Below are positions 1 through 11,735 of a DNA stretch of 64,000 bases, piece by piece. Every line of letters starts with the position of its first letter. Position 1 is the first letter of the stretch. Source of the stretch: Chlamydomonas reinhardtii (Eukaryota; Chlorophyta; Chlorophyceae; Chlamydomonadales; Chlamydomonadaceae); assembly GCF_000002595.2 (NCBI RefSeq), contig NC_057009.1, positions 372,001 to 436,000 of the forward strand, read 5' to 3'. The position numbers were made by a program, and so were the translations under genes. The notes under the pieces were generated by a model. The model was not told where the DNA came from, did not search any database, and saw only the letters and a program-made list of their open reading frames with translations.

Positions 1-683
1 TGCGATGCAACATCCCTGATAGACGTCAGGGGAACCCCACTGGACTGCCGAGTCAATATCCAAGACGTGACTTGATGTGAGATATGTCGCATTCGCATTC
101 GCATCTACGCATTTCAACGTCCTGGCCCCGGGGTAGACAAGATATGTGGTTACGGCCACGGTATGGGCCGTCTGACGTGCCGGCCGTAATGCCACCAGAA
201 CTGCCAGCCAGCGGCCAACCCCCTATGGTCCCCTGCCAGCACAGGGCAGCACGGAGGTGGGCCAAAGCGTGCCAGCACACGAGCCCACCCAGCCCCCGCC
301 CGCCAGGGTGGACTGATGATAAAGGCGCCCAGAACCAGCACAGGGTGCTTGGCTTCACTGAATAATGAACGGATTCGTCGTGACGCCGCGCGAGCTTCAA
401 AATTTGGGACCACAATGTGACAATGACAAGCGGACGCAGTTATGGGAACACTTTGCATCGTTGTGCAATTGACAGCGCATAGGAATTCCTGGACCTATAA
501 TACCAATAACGCTGCGGTGTCCCTACCACCAAGTCACCCACAGTCTCCGCTCACTGCACGCCGTTGGCGAAGGCATACAGCACCAAGCACGACGACAATT
601 TTGGCTACTGCCTCTTACAATATACATAAAACACTGAAACTCTCTGAATTACAGTGCGCCCCGCACCTCAGCACGCACAATAA
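1..683. other. Non-coding left edge and 5' flank of zinc-finger gene
   Basis: I find no convincing coding region here. Open frames on both strands lack domain features and overlap one another. The last 150 bases are AT-richer and run up to the ATG at 684, so they probably hold the promoter and 5' UTR of the next gene. Confidence 0.4.
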
Positions 684-1553
684 ATGGCTTCACCGTTGCT
701 TGCCAGTCGGAACTCGTCTTACACGTCATTATGTACGCTGAAAGACACTGCACACGCGCCGCGGCCGGCAGTCGCGCCCTTCAGCCATGGCCATGGGATG
801 CGCCGAAGTGCCACTGACCCCAACCTGGTGGCACGGGCAGCCAAGTTTACGACAGGGCCCTCGCAGCTGCAGCGCTGCGGGGTTCGGGAGCTTGAGGCGT
901 CGGCTGCGGATGGTCCTTCGCGGAGCGGGCAGGCCAACTGGGAGCAGCAGCAGGAAGGGCGCTTGGGTACCGCGAACCGCCAGCGCCAAGTAATATCACA
1001 GCAGGCATTTCTACATCAAGAGAGCCAGCGCAGCGCTCCAGCCAGCGAAGAATCAGTCGCTTCTGCAGGGCCCTCCACGCGGCCGTCTGTGTTTGCTGCG
1101 GAGGGCCGTTTTGCATCACTATCGCGAGTTTTGCTGGTCGGGCAGCCTGGCTCCATGTTCCGCACCCTGGCAAACCGGAAATGGCCGTCGGTGGTGGGGC
1201 CCATCTCGCTCCTAGTGTTTCTCTTCGGCACCGTGCTGGCGCTCTTCGCGGCGGTGCGCGGCGCGCTGGTGCGCAAAGTAAAGTCCTGCCGCTGCTGCAA
1301 GGGCTTCGGCGTGGTGCGCTGCCGGCTGTGCGACGGCCGCGGCACTGTGGACTGGCGCGCCAAGTTCTCCTACTCGGAGACCTGCCCGCTCTGCGCAGCC
1401 AAGCGCTTCGTGGTGTGCCCCGACTGCGGCGGCCACTACCACCGCCGCCTGTTCACCCATGTCAAGGGCGCCAAGACTTCGCTCGAAAGCTTCTTCCCCG
1501 GCACCGCCGCGGCCGGAGCCGGCGGCGGCGTGTCATCACGGCCGCTGGATTAG
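684..1553 (+). CDS. DnaJ-type zinc-finger membrane protein, probably plastid
   Basis: A 289-aa protein in a single exon. The first 40 or so residues are rich in Ser, Ala and Arg and poor in acidic residues, like an algal plastid transit peptide. A low-complexity linker follows, then one hydrophobic segment at about 171-193. Four cysteine pairs come next: CRCC at 202-205, CRLCDGRG at 213-220, CPLC at 234-237 and CPDCGG at 245-250. This spacing resembles the DnaJ cysteine-rich domain as used without a J domain in plant proteins such as LQY1 and BSD2, which act in thiol chemistry or complex assembly. Family and membrane anchor are visible in the sequence. Plastid location and an assembly role are inferred. 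I do not recognise a specific orthologue. The ATG at 684 is the first in frame. Confidence 0.72.
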   Translation: MASPLLASRNSSYTSLCTLKDTAHAPRPAVAPFSHGHGMRRSATDPNLVARAAKFTTGPSQLQRCGVRELEASAADGPSRSGQANWEQQQEGRLGTANRQRQVISQQAFLHQESQRSAPASEESVASAGPSTRPSVFAAEGRFASLSRVLLVGQPGSMFRTLANRKWPSVVGPISLLVFLFGTVLALFAAVRGALVRKVKSCRCCKGFGVVRCRLCDGRGTVDWRAKFSYSETCPLCAAKRFVVCPDCGGHYHRRLFTHVKGAKTSLESFFPGTAAAGAGGGVSSRPLD

Positions 1554-2603
<1,050 letters not shown>

Positions 2604-2916
2604 AATGTGGCGAATCAGGAGCATGGGTGTGAGGGGTGTTGCAGGTGGACTGAGCGCGGTCCTACCCTGTAACGAGAACTATGCCAGGCGCCGTGCGGAG
2701 ATCCATACCTTGCGACGGGTGCCCCAAACCAACTCAAGTGCAGCAGACAGTTCACGACTCACTTGGCCGTACTCGGTCTGCCCCGGTCTGCCTGGGCAGG
2801 CCTGGGCCGTATTACGATACTGCGTGGAGTCATGGGCTGGCACTTCCCACCACTGCTCACCTGCTAGCCCCCACTGACCGCCACAGCCGCAAGCAAAAAG
2901 CCGTACAACTGCAGGC

Positions 2917-2919
<3 letters not shown>

Positions 2920-2988
<69 letters not shown>

Positions 2989-3012
2989 AAGAGCACAAGG
3001 AAAACGTTGCGC
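2920..3012 (+). repeat. (TG)n run followed by TTAAAGAGCAC core
   Basis: A run of about 67 bases of TG ends in TTAAA and is followed directly by a core, AGAGCACAAGGAAAACGTTG. The same junction recurs at 4413 and, reversed, near 37190-37213. Confidence 0.9.
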
Positions 3013-3535
3013 AAAGACAGTGTATGCGATGCAGCAAAGCGACGGTTTACGGATGTTACCTGAAGTTACCTCGCATACCTGCTGCGTTGAGCCGCCGGTC
3101 TTACCAACCGGAAATCGCGCAACCCCCGCTACTCTAACCTCGAGGGGGTATTAGTGTCCACACGCTCTCAAGGGTGCAGACCCATGCATGTGCTCACGGT
3201 ACCGTGAGGCCCAGGCACTCCTACGATTCCTAGCTCCTCGTCGCTACTCCTGGCCGCTAAGTCCAAGCTCCCGCCCAATCCTCGATGAAATTCTCACCTA
3301 CGAGCGAATAAGAAAACAACAGAGCACAGGGCGGCAGCAGGGGAGTGTCACGAACAAGAGCGAAGGAACATGTTAGCGCGGCGGCGCGCGACGAGCAAGA
3401 GCAAACACGCAGCCCAGTCCCAGCCCAATTAACTATACTAGGGGTTGCGCGATTTGGGAAAGAGACGGAGGGTGGGCGACCACGAGCAAGTAAACAGGCG
3501 GGGGACGGCATGGGCGCATGCATGACGGCAAACCT

Positions 3536-3536
<1 letters not shown>

Positions 3537-3610
<74 letters not shown>

Positions 3611-3634
3611 AAAAACGAAACGAAAGCCCGCCCA
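3537..3634 (+). repeat. (TG)n run followed by AAACGAAACGAAAGCCCG core
   Basis: About 72 bases of TG, then TTAAAAAACGAAACGAAAGC. This second core type recurs at about 29453. Confidence 0.9.
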
Positions 3635-3674
3635 ATGACGCGACGGAGTTACTTACCGATACCCACCATTTTTA

Positions 3675-3676
<2 letters not shown>

Positions 3677-3752
<76 letters not shown>

Positions 3753-3785
3753 AACACAAAAACAAACGGAACAAAGCCGCTGAAC
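3677..3785 (+). repeat. (TG)n run followed by a diverged TTAAACAC core
   Basis: About 74 bases of TG, then TTAAACACAAAAACAAACGG, which looks like a diverged relative of the other two cores. It starts 69 bases after the previous run ends. Confidence 0.85.
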
Positions 3786-4337
3786 ACGCGTGCGCAGTTA
3801 CGGACCAATACCTACGCCGGTTACCGAGCTCCGCGTTGGGCGATGTTGCCCCAGTTGTCACCTTGAGTATACTTACCCGCATACGTTGCCTGGAACCCCC
3901 TACCCGGGCGTTTGGCATTCAGCCTCGTCTCCGAGGTGCACCCGCATGCGCTGCCATGCTCTGCGTCGGCGACGCGCTAACAACGTTTACCGGGCACAAC
4001 TCCCCCTAAATCTCGACGACTCCACATCCATTCTCACCTATAAGCGTGGGAGCGGAAAGGCATTGGGCGGCAGCACAGAAGTGTCACGGACATGTGAAAT
4101 GGCAGTGGCGGAAGAGGGCGGCGTGCAGCAAGCAAGCTATCTAATATCCTAACACTCATCCCAAAGCCCGCCCACTAACTATGCCCTTGAAAGGGAACGA
4201 GTCTGGGGCCGCGCGGCTGCAAATAGCGCCCGACTGCATGGGGCGGATGGCGGGCGGCGGTTGCAGAGACACTGGGCCTGGCTGACGCGGCTGGCAGAGA
4301 AGGGCGTGTGCCCGTCACCCTTGAACCCGTGCATAAC

Positions 4338-4339
<2 letters not shown>

Positions 4340-4415
<76 letters not shown>

Positions 4416-4455
4416 AAGAGCACAAGGAAAACATTGCGTGTGTGTGTGTGCGCGC
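4340..4455 (+). repeat. (TG)n run, TTAAAGAGCAC core, second TG stretch
   Basis: About 74 bases of TG, the core AGAGCACAAGGAAAACATTG, then a further TG and CG stretch. The core is thus bounded by TG repeats on both sides. Confidence 0.9.
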
Positions 4456-4917
4456 CCCTTGTCCCGCATCCCGCTGTCAGCACAAGCACAGCGGGCAACA
4501 AAGCAAACAGCAAACCTACACATCGAGCCGCCTGAGAAAGCCAGGATTGGGGCAGGGGCTATGCAGGGGATTCGGGGACATCCACCAGGGGGGATACGGT
4601 ACGAAACGATGTGTGCGATGGGACAGGGTAAGGGGCAGGTTGGCGACTTGGCGTAGTCCAGTAGTGTGCAGCGTATTCCCAGAACCCAGCATTCAATTTG
4701 CAACGTCAAGGCAAGATTGCGTGGCTGGTATAACGTCGGAGTTACTGTACCGAGACGTAGCTGACTTGCTGGCACGCTGGTAGATGTCCACCATCGCAGG
4801 CAGCGCCGGTAAGTGGGGCAGCCAGGAGCAGCTGCGAACACCGCTTCCCATCAGTGGCTGCATGCTTGCATGCGCACATCGTCCAGCTGGCAGGTCTAGC
4901 CTGGCACAAATGCCAGC

Positions 4918-5062
4918 ATGAATGCGACGTTACAAGAAGGGACAGTCCGACCAAGCAAGGGTGCCCAGCACCCAGGCCAGTATGAGTGCGACATTACAAG
5001 AAGGGACATTCCCACCAAGCAAGGGTGCCCAGGACCCAGGTCAGGAGGGAACCATCTCCGGC
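4918..5062 (+). repeat. Two tandem units of about 65 bp
   Basis: Two adjacent units start with TGCGACRTTACAAGAAGGGA and end with GGGTGCCCAGSACCCAGGYC. A third unit, more than 40 kb away, lies at 47905-48015 downstream of TOC34 and shares the following GGAGGGAACCATCTCCGG too. Confidence 0.85.
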
Positions 5063-5324
5063 CCGAAGGGAAACCGCCTCCCCCCCAGCCAGTGTGCCAC
5101 TCGACACACTCTGACTCGGATCCGATTGTGAGCGCCCATTGGGTCTTTAAATGTGACAACAGGATCCCTTGAAGGAAGGCTGCTAGCCAACAGTTTGCCA
5201 CAATTAGCTAGCGCAATGTACTTGGTTCAAGCGATAAACCTGCGTGAGCTGTCGAACGAAAGACGACCCTGACAGGCACCTAATCCTCGCTAGCCCTGCA
5301 ATTTATATTATTTAAAGTATAATT

Positions 5325-5939
5325 ATGACCGATTATTGGAACTTAGATGCTGCTCTAGCCGAGGAGACGACAGTGCCGCTGAAGTTCAAGTATGGAATCC
5401 TCGGCGTGGCGCGTGTCCTAGAGCCTGGCTCGACCAACAACGACATAGATTCTGGGACAAAGGTGGACGCGCCGCTATGGCTAGCAGCTGCGCTATCGCG
5501 GCGAGGCATGACGTCGTTCGGTGCGCCCGAACTGTACTCCGAGCGCTACCGCCGGAAGATTAACGCTGGCGCGGAGTGCATGAACTTGAAGGGGCGTGCA
5601 CCTTACTTCTACGACGTGGGCAATAAGTGCAACGAGTTTATGCAGGACTTGACGCTCTCGGCCTTCCTGTCCCGCACATACGCCACGCGCTACCGGGAGC
5701 TGGTCTCCAAGGGCCTCAGCACGGTGTCGGGTGAGGACATGCTGGAGCTTCAAAGCAAGTTGTCGCTGGAGGAGTTGTCAGTCTTCGAGGCGGGGAGAGA
5801 CGCAGTCGCGCGGACGGAAACGTGGGCGCGCGGCGCAAGGCCACGGGTACTAGCAGCGGCTGTGGTGCCATCTCGTAAGCGTGCATCGGCACCGGACGAT
5901 AGTAAGGGGCGAGAGGCGCGGCAGCGTGTCGAGGGCTGA
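5325..5939 (+). CDS. PSF3: GINS complex subunit Psf3
   Basis: A 204-aa single-exon protein. GINS (Sld5, Psf1, Psf2, Psf3) binds Mcm2-7 and Cdc45 to form the replicative CMG helicase in the nucleus. The N-terminus (MTDYWNLDAALAEE, then VPLKF) matches the opening of Psf3. GTKVDAPLWLAAALSRRG at about 47-64 matches the family signature GTKVELPLWLA, and the NLKGRAPYFYDVG region at about 94-106 matches the conserved NL..PYFY..G segment. Length fits plant and animal Psf3, with a slightly longer basic tail. The ATG at 5325 gives the family N-terminus exactly, after a short AT-rich leader. A TGTAA at 6365-6369 is a candidate poly(A) signal. It converges on RFC4, another replication gene. Confidence 0.92.
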   Translation: MTDYWNLDAALAEETTVPLKFKYGILGVARVLEPGSTNNDIDSGTKVDAPLWLAAALSRRGMTSFGAPELYSERYRRKINAGAECMNLKGRAPYFYDVGNKCNEFMQDLTLSAFLSRTYATRYRELVSKGLSTVSGEDMLELQSKLSLEELSVFEAGRDAVARTETWARGARPRVLAAAVVPSRKRASAPDDSKGREARQRVEG

Positions 5940-7475
5940 GACTGGTACGATACATAGGGCCGCACAGTGGCTTGAGTAGTCAACCGGGCATGACGTAGGG
6001 CAGTCTGGTGCATGCATTGTACGCTGGGGTGCGCAGTCCGTACCACAGAACCTGCATACCTGTGGTGAGCATCTGTAGGCTCATGGGCGCGTGCCAGGAC
6101 GCATTTGTGAGGGCCTTCGATGGCCTCTGTGCGCTTGCACACTCAGATTGTCCCTCTTTTAACGTCACAGACATACGTGCGGTGGAGCAGGTGTGTGGTG
6201 TGCGTGGTGGCTGAATGAAGAAAGGACTATATGTCATGCGCCCTGGTCACAGCTGCATGGACCTCCTGAGGGCTTTGCACTGATTCGATACACCGGAGTG
6301 CGTGTGCAGTTGCATTGTTGCATGCTCAGGGCGAGCAGATGGACGCTGGTGCACGCTATGTACGTGTAATGTGATCTGGATGGTCTGCCTTGACGCTTAC
6401 TTGCTTGCGGTACGTGCGGTACGGCTGACGAGTCGTGCTTGTGACAGCTGTTCTGCCTTTGTCCTGAAACCCTGACGCGCTGCCTATCAGCCTTGGACAC
6501 GAAGAACCGGCGAGCGACCCCAACCGACGGCGTTTGCACACCGCAGCCTGCGCCCACTACGCTTAAGACTAACATGGTAAGTACATCGTGGCGCTCGCCA
6601 AAGCTAGGCCCACTGTTCCCGGCCCAAGACAGGCACGTAGCAACAACACCTCAGCCAACGCTTCTCGCAATACCGGTAGTGCGTCGTTACTCAGCCATTT
6701 AAAGCCACACGTGAGTGCGCAAGAAGTGTTTGCAGGCGGTCACAGTAAGTCCAGCGGCCGCGCGCGGTCGAGCACAGCCAGTTACAGCATACCAAATATA
6801 TACGGTCAGCTCTATGTCACGCAGCCGCTTGCAGTGCCTGACAAACACCTGTCCGTGTCTGCTGATCGGCCGGGCTCTACCTGCATGACGGCGCCGCTTC
6901 AGGGCCGCACAAGGGGACCCCTGGGGCCGCACCACGCTCTCCTCTTCGAGGCCTTTCCCGATCCCTCCGCATATGCCGCCGTTAGGCCCCGCGCTGCCGC
7001 CGCCGCCACTACGGAGTCCGGCGCCGCCTCTGCAGGGCCCTCGACCATGCCATTACCATAATGGCAGGTGGCCATCTAAGTGCCGATTTGCATCGGTTCC
7101 GCATAGCTAGGCGCATGTGCACGTGCGGTTGCCTCGAAACGCCTGTGTGCACGTGCAGTTGCATGACCTGGACGAGCCAGACCGTTGCCCATGCCACTGT
7201 CCAGAGGCGTCGGTAGTCACGCTATGTAAGATGGTACGGGGAGGCCAGAAGCGTCGTGACTAAAGGGGTGACAGGCCAGCACCCCGGTCCAGCGAACCTC
7301 CGCTTGAAAGCACGGCCCCTTCCCTGCGCCCTGCACCGCCACCGCATTACCAGTCTTCTGCTTCGAGGAGTCCCCCCCGGCGTGTTCAAGCGTACCCTGT
7401 GGGCTGCTGCCACCAGTGGGCCCTAACGGCCGCTGCTGCGCAGTCGCCCCCACGCGCCGCCTCCAGAACCAGTGC
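5940..7475. other. Convergent intergenic space PSF3/RFC4
   Basis: This should hold both 3' UTRs. An open frame of about 157 codons at 6588-7061 (+) lacks an ATG start and recognisable domains. It is Ala, Ser and Pro rich, could be chance in GC-rich DNA, and is not called as a gene. Two short direct repeats of about 20 bases (TGTGCACGTGCRGTTGC) lie at about 7110-7165. Confidence 0.35.
6365..6369 (+). terminator. Candidate TGTAA poly(A) signal of PSF3
   Basis: TGTAA is the usual volvocine nuclear poly(A) signal. This one lies 426 bases after the PSF3 stop. The call rests on the motif alone. Confidence 0.35.
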
Positions 7476-10400
7476 CTACGCCGCTGCCAGTGCCGCGTGC
7501 ACCTGCCCCGTCACGTTGAGCAGCTGCAGCGCCTCGTCCGCGCCCACCACCAGGCTGTAGTCGGCGCCCGCCAGAGCCTCCAGCGCACCGCACAGCCGCA
7601 GGTCGGACCCACCGTCAGCGCCCGACAGCAGTTCAGCCTGCGCAGGGCGTACGGGGAAAGGCTGTAAGAGGAAACTACACGTTCACAGGCCGTCGCCGCC
7701 CCGCCCCACACACGATATTCAGGGATACCTTTCCTCTATGGCATCCGCGCCGTGCAATGTTGTGTGCGTAAAGCTTCATATCACCACGTACAAAGAAACA
7801 GCAAGCAGTTCAGGCGCGCATCATCCCAGTCGCACCTGCAGCTGCAGCAGCACCTGCTGTGCCGCGTAGCCCTCCGCGATGATGTTCTGTACCTGCTTCT
7901 GCAGCGCCCCGAACCGTCCCGCAGCGCCGGTCGCTCTGCAGGCGGCGGCCAGGCTGCTCACCACCTCGGGTGCCACCTGACCCGACACGTCCAGCAGTGT
8001 AGCCCTGCACAGACGTGGTGGTGAGGGGCCATTACACCATCAACCACACCAACACACAAAACTGTAGAACGGACAGCCGTGGGCAACGTATCGAGGAGCA
8101 TGTCAAGCGGATTGGGTTTTCAACATGCCTTTCGACAGGTGCAGCGCTGCTGCTTCCAGTCTGCGGCATGTGCACCTGTACACCCCATGTGCATGCACAC
8201 ACAGCCCTTGCAGCAGTCCGTGCTCATTGCGCAGCCCACCGGCGCCAGTGTTCATCACAACGTGTTGTCACCCACCGGTCTACATGGCCACCTCCCAGCC
8301 GCGCGGCACTCTGCAGCGTGTTGATCGCCCGCCGCAGGTCGCCGCCACTCACAGCTGACAGCGTATCCAGCGCCCCTGGACCCAGCGTCACACTCTCGCG
8401 CTCACAGATGTGCTCGATCCGGCCTGTAACGCAGATGTGGCGACAAGTAAAGAGTCATTGTGTAGTGATGGTGGGTCCGACGCCATAAAGTATGGCACTA
8501 TGGCGATTGCAAGGTGAGGAGCGTAGGGGCATTGCGCACTGCATGATGTGTTGCGAGGTAGTCAGTGAAAGGGCGGGCTGTCAGCCGAGGCGCTGTAACA
8601 GGCGCAGAGTGGGCGGGTGCGCCGTAGGGTTGTTCACGTCGCGTCTTTCGCGGGACTGGGCTACGTCGGGCTTCGCACAGCTCAACATCGGCACGACTGA
8701 AGCCGGCGGCAAAGCGCACAAACCTCACACGCACGCACATAACCCTAATCAGGTGAACGGGCCTCTCGCTGTATCGACGGAACAACAAGGTTGCAGCGGC
8801 CCCTGCCTCCAGGGTGCCAGACATGCACCGGTTGATCCACACTACGGTAGTTTGGGTTTTGGCCAGACAGCCGTTCGCAAGCGGCGCCACTGCGAAGTGC
8901 CCACCTGCCATGATGGCTGGCTGCAGCGGCTTGAACCTGAACTTGGCACAGCGGGAGGCCAGCGGCTCGATGATGCGCGACACGTAGTTGCAGATGAACA
9001 CAAAGCGTGTGACACGGCTGTACGTCTCCATGGTGCGCCGCAGCGCGTTCTGGGCGTCCTGCACGCAGTGGCGAGCATGCGGACAGGCAGCCAGGGGTAA
9101 CGCAACAGGCGGATGCGGCCTCCTTTGACCAAGAGCCAGTCCCTGGCCCATTGCACTATCCAAACCTACGTCCTTTGGAGCATGCTTCAGAAAAATGACA
9201 GTGGCACCGCATGTGCCTGTGCTTCATGTAGCACCGACCGGCGAAGCTGCCAGGCTCTTAACCACCTGCCCCCATACATCTGGCCTTGACTTTAAGCGTC
9301 CCCGCAACCAACCTAGTATCTGTACCCACAAGTGAGACAGGACCCACATGCGCCTGCAGGGACACGTATCCACACTCCTGACCCCGTCCCCGCCCGCGTG
9401 CGGTGTGTGCCCAGTGCGCTGCAGCCCCTCAGTGCTGCGTCCAGCGGTGCTGTGAGACTCAAGCCTGAGCAGCGCAAGCAGGCGCCGGCTGCAACCGTAC
9501 AGGTGATCGGCTGTGTGCGAAGCATCACCTATCAACTTGCACTGCGGATGCGCTGTGCACGCGCCCATTTCGGAGATTGAAACAGCCGTTCGGCAGAGGC
9601 TCGCAAGAGCGCCCTGACCGGCACAGACAGCGCATCGGCTCACCTGCGTCATGGAGTCCGCCTCATCCAAGATAAGCAGCTTGTAGGGCGGGCAGGGGTA
9701 GCCTGGCACTGGCGCGCCTACCGCTGTGGCGGCGAAGGCCTTGACCTTTTCCCGCACCACGTGGATGCCGCGCTCATCACTGGCGTTCAGCTCCAGCACA
9801 CGTGACTTCATTAGTTCGGGTCTGATGGGAGCATGGGGGAAATGAGAATGGCAGACATAACATAATATGAGGGCGAGGAGAGGTGCATGTGCTTGACAGC
9901 GCGCAGAGCCAAGCCCAGTCAGCAATAAATAAACACACTTTTGACGCAATCTGCCTAGCAGTGCCACGGACTAACGGAGTACTCTGAGGCGGCGCAGGCC
10001 GCACGGCAGCACAATGGAATGAGTTACCACCGAGAGCGGGATAGCGGGCGCGCAAGTACGAGTGCTGGGTCGCTGTATTGAGGCACGCATGGGTTGCGCA
10101 ACCCTGTGCGCACTGGTGTGTAGCCTCGCCCCAGTACTCACCCGTACAGTTGTCGCGCAATGGCAAGCGCCGTCGAGGTCTTTCCCGTGCCCGGCGGCCC
10201 ATAGAACAGCAGATGGGGCAACTGCAAGTGCAACGATCCCCACATGGGCGTCACGAGGAGTTCGCATGGTCAGAAGCACTGTGCACCCCTACCAGGCGTA
10301 GGCAAGGCCCCCGTCAAGTCCATCCCTGTCCTCACGTTCGCAGTCTCCAGCGCCCGTGTCAACGTGTTGACCACTTCTTCCTGATAGGCGACCTCGCTGA

Positions 10401-10534
10401 CGTTCTTGGGGCGGCTGCGGTGTGGGCAGCAGCGAGGGGTACATGACGAACCCGCCCGGTCCAAAACGTGTTGCAGGCGACAATGGTCTGGTGGCAGTCA
10501 CTCACTATTTCTCAACCCATGGCTGCGTGCTCAT
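7476..10534 (-). CDS. RFC4: Replication factor C small subunit (RFC4 type)
   Basis: AAA+ subunit of the clamp loader that opens PCNA at primer ends. The model has eight exons, 332 aa: complement of 7476-7637, 7836-8004, 8276-8423, 8905-9058, 9644-9821, 10142-10221, 10336-10414, 10506-10534. All introns are GT-AG and all joins keep frame. The start gives [10 protein letters not shown] then [15 protein letters not shown], the RFC box I region. Walker A is GPPGTGKT at 44-51, Walker B is LILDEADSM at 112-120, and the arginine-finger SRC motif is at 157-159 within [17 protein letters not shown]. The C-terminal collar domain is present. The choice of RFC4 (yeast Rfc2) over RFC2 or RFC5 rests on [20 protein letters not shown] and [15 protein letters not shown]. 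It converges on PSF3 and diverges from the gene at 10973. Confidence 0.93.
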
Positions 10535-10972
10535 TGCTGCTGTTATTGCAACCTTCCGCTGCGGGTGCGGTGTTGCGACTGAAGAACGACCTGTTTCGAG
10601 CTGTAGACCCCAGCTCTAAAAGCCCGGTAAGAAATATCTGGTGTACACAGTGTGCTGTTGAGAAAAAATGAAAGTTGCTGCTTCAAAGGCTGCTTTGGTC
10701 GAGGCAGTTTCCCGCGCTTGGGCGGAGACGGCCTGCTGGGGAGTGATTGGGTGGCCGCACAAGCAATGATTATCGTGTGCACTAACTGAAACTACAATGC
10801 GCAAGAGCTTTGACCAACAAGGGCTCAAAATGTTTCCATAGTCTCATCTGGCCCCACCGCATCGCCTTCACAAGCAAGCCAAGCTCCACGGCATTACAGA
10901 AGTTGTGCCGTTTACACTAGAAGACAAACCATTTATCATAACTGCCCTCACCGATTATCACAACAACACACA
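10535..10972. promoter_or_regulatory. Shared 5' region, RFC4 and small membrane protein
   Basis: 438 bases between two divergent start codons. No TATA box or repeat stands out. It must carry both 5' UTRs, so a bidirectional promoter is likely. Confidence 0.45.
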
Positions 10973-11735
10973 ATGAACGCGTTCACCGCGAGACAAGTTG
11001 TTGTCAGCCGGCCCGTTTCCAAATTTAGCACCACATTGCTAGTGTTGCCCTGTGTCAAGGCACGGTTGGGCGTCAGGTTGCAGGCGTCTTCAAAACCTGA
11101 TGGCACGGACAGGACGGCGCCCAACGAGGCGCCCGACGTCGGCGAGCTGGCCAAAGCTGCACTTGTAGATACGATGAAGGGAGAGAAAATGACGGCAAAA
11201 GATGTGCTTGGCGAGGGCACTCTGAACCAACTCCGGCGAGCCCTGGGCGAGGAGCGTGCAGGTGTGTCGTGCCGCTGGCACCTCAGTGACTGCAGATGGG
11301 TTCCCGTTCCTGGGGCCCTACTCTCCACGGATGCTGTGTACGGCTCTGTAGTGTGTTGTGCTACATGCGCCCAGAGATGGGGGTTGCTTGCACCGACGGG
11401 GCCAGGAACACTGACAACAGCCGCACAGTGAGCCTCTAGCACTGGCAATGCACACGACCACTCCCGTAGGCAGCCCTGCCCGGTGGGCATTCGTACGTAG
11501 CTGACAAGTGGATGAACAGTAGTCGAACTGTGCTTCCCCATCAACCTGGCCGCCGTCACACTGCTCCCCTCACCTCCCAGCTGCTTGCTCCCTGGCTCCC
11601 GTAGGCAGCTTCGAGGGGGCGCTGGATGCGCTGCTGGCCAACCGGCGCCTGGCCACCCTTTTGTTCGCGGTGCTGGACGTGGCGCTGATCGTCGTCGCAG
11701 TGAAGCTCTTCCGCTCCGCAGTGAGCCAGGATTGA
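10973..11735 (+). CDS. Small single-span protein, probably plastid; unknown
   Basis: Two exons, 10973-11261 and 11605-11735, give a 139-aa protein with the frame kept across a GT-AG intron. The N-terminus (MNAFTARQVVVSRPVSKF) is Ser, Val and Arg rich without acidic residues until about residue 43, like a plastid transit peptide ending near VRLQA. A soluble stretch with GEKMTAKDVLGEGTLNQLRR follows. The second exon gives one strongly hydrophobic helix, LATLLFAVLDVALIVVAVKL, at about 113-132, and a short tail. The shape is that of a small thylakoid or envelope protein. I do not recognise the family. The coherent frame across the splice is the main support that this is a real gene. Confidence 0.62.

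Larger units (their letters stand above)
3270..4120 (+). repeat. Degenerate duplicated flanking block (two copies)
   Basis: About 90 bases at 3281-3370 and 4013-4120 share the order of motifs: ATTCTCACCTA, then GGGCGGCAGCA, then GTGTCACG-ACA. Each lies downstream of a TG run and core, so TG run, core and flank appear to have been duplicated together. Confidence 0.5.

Noticed and set aside
6588-7061. 157-codon + frame between PSF3 and RFC4
   Set aside because: No ATG at its start, no domain, low complexity; more likely UTR or chance.
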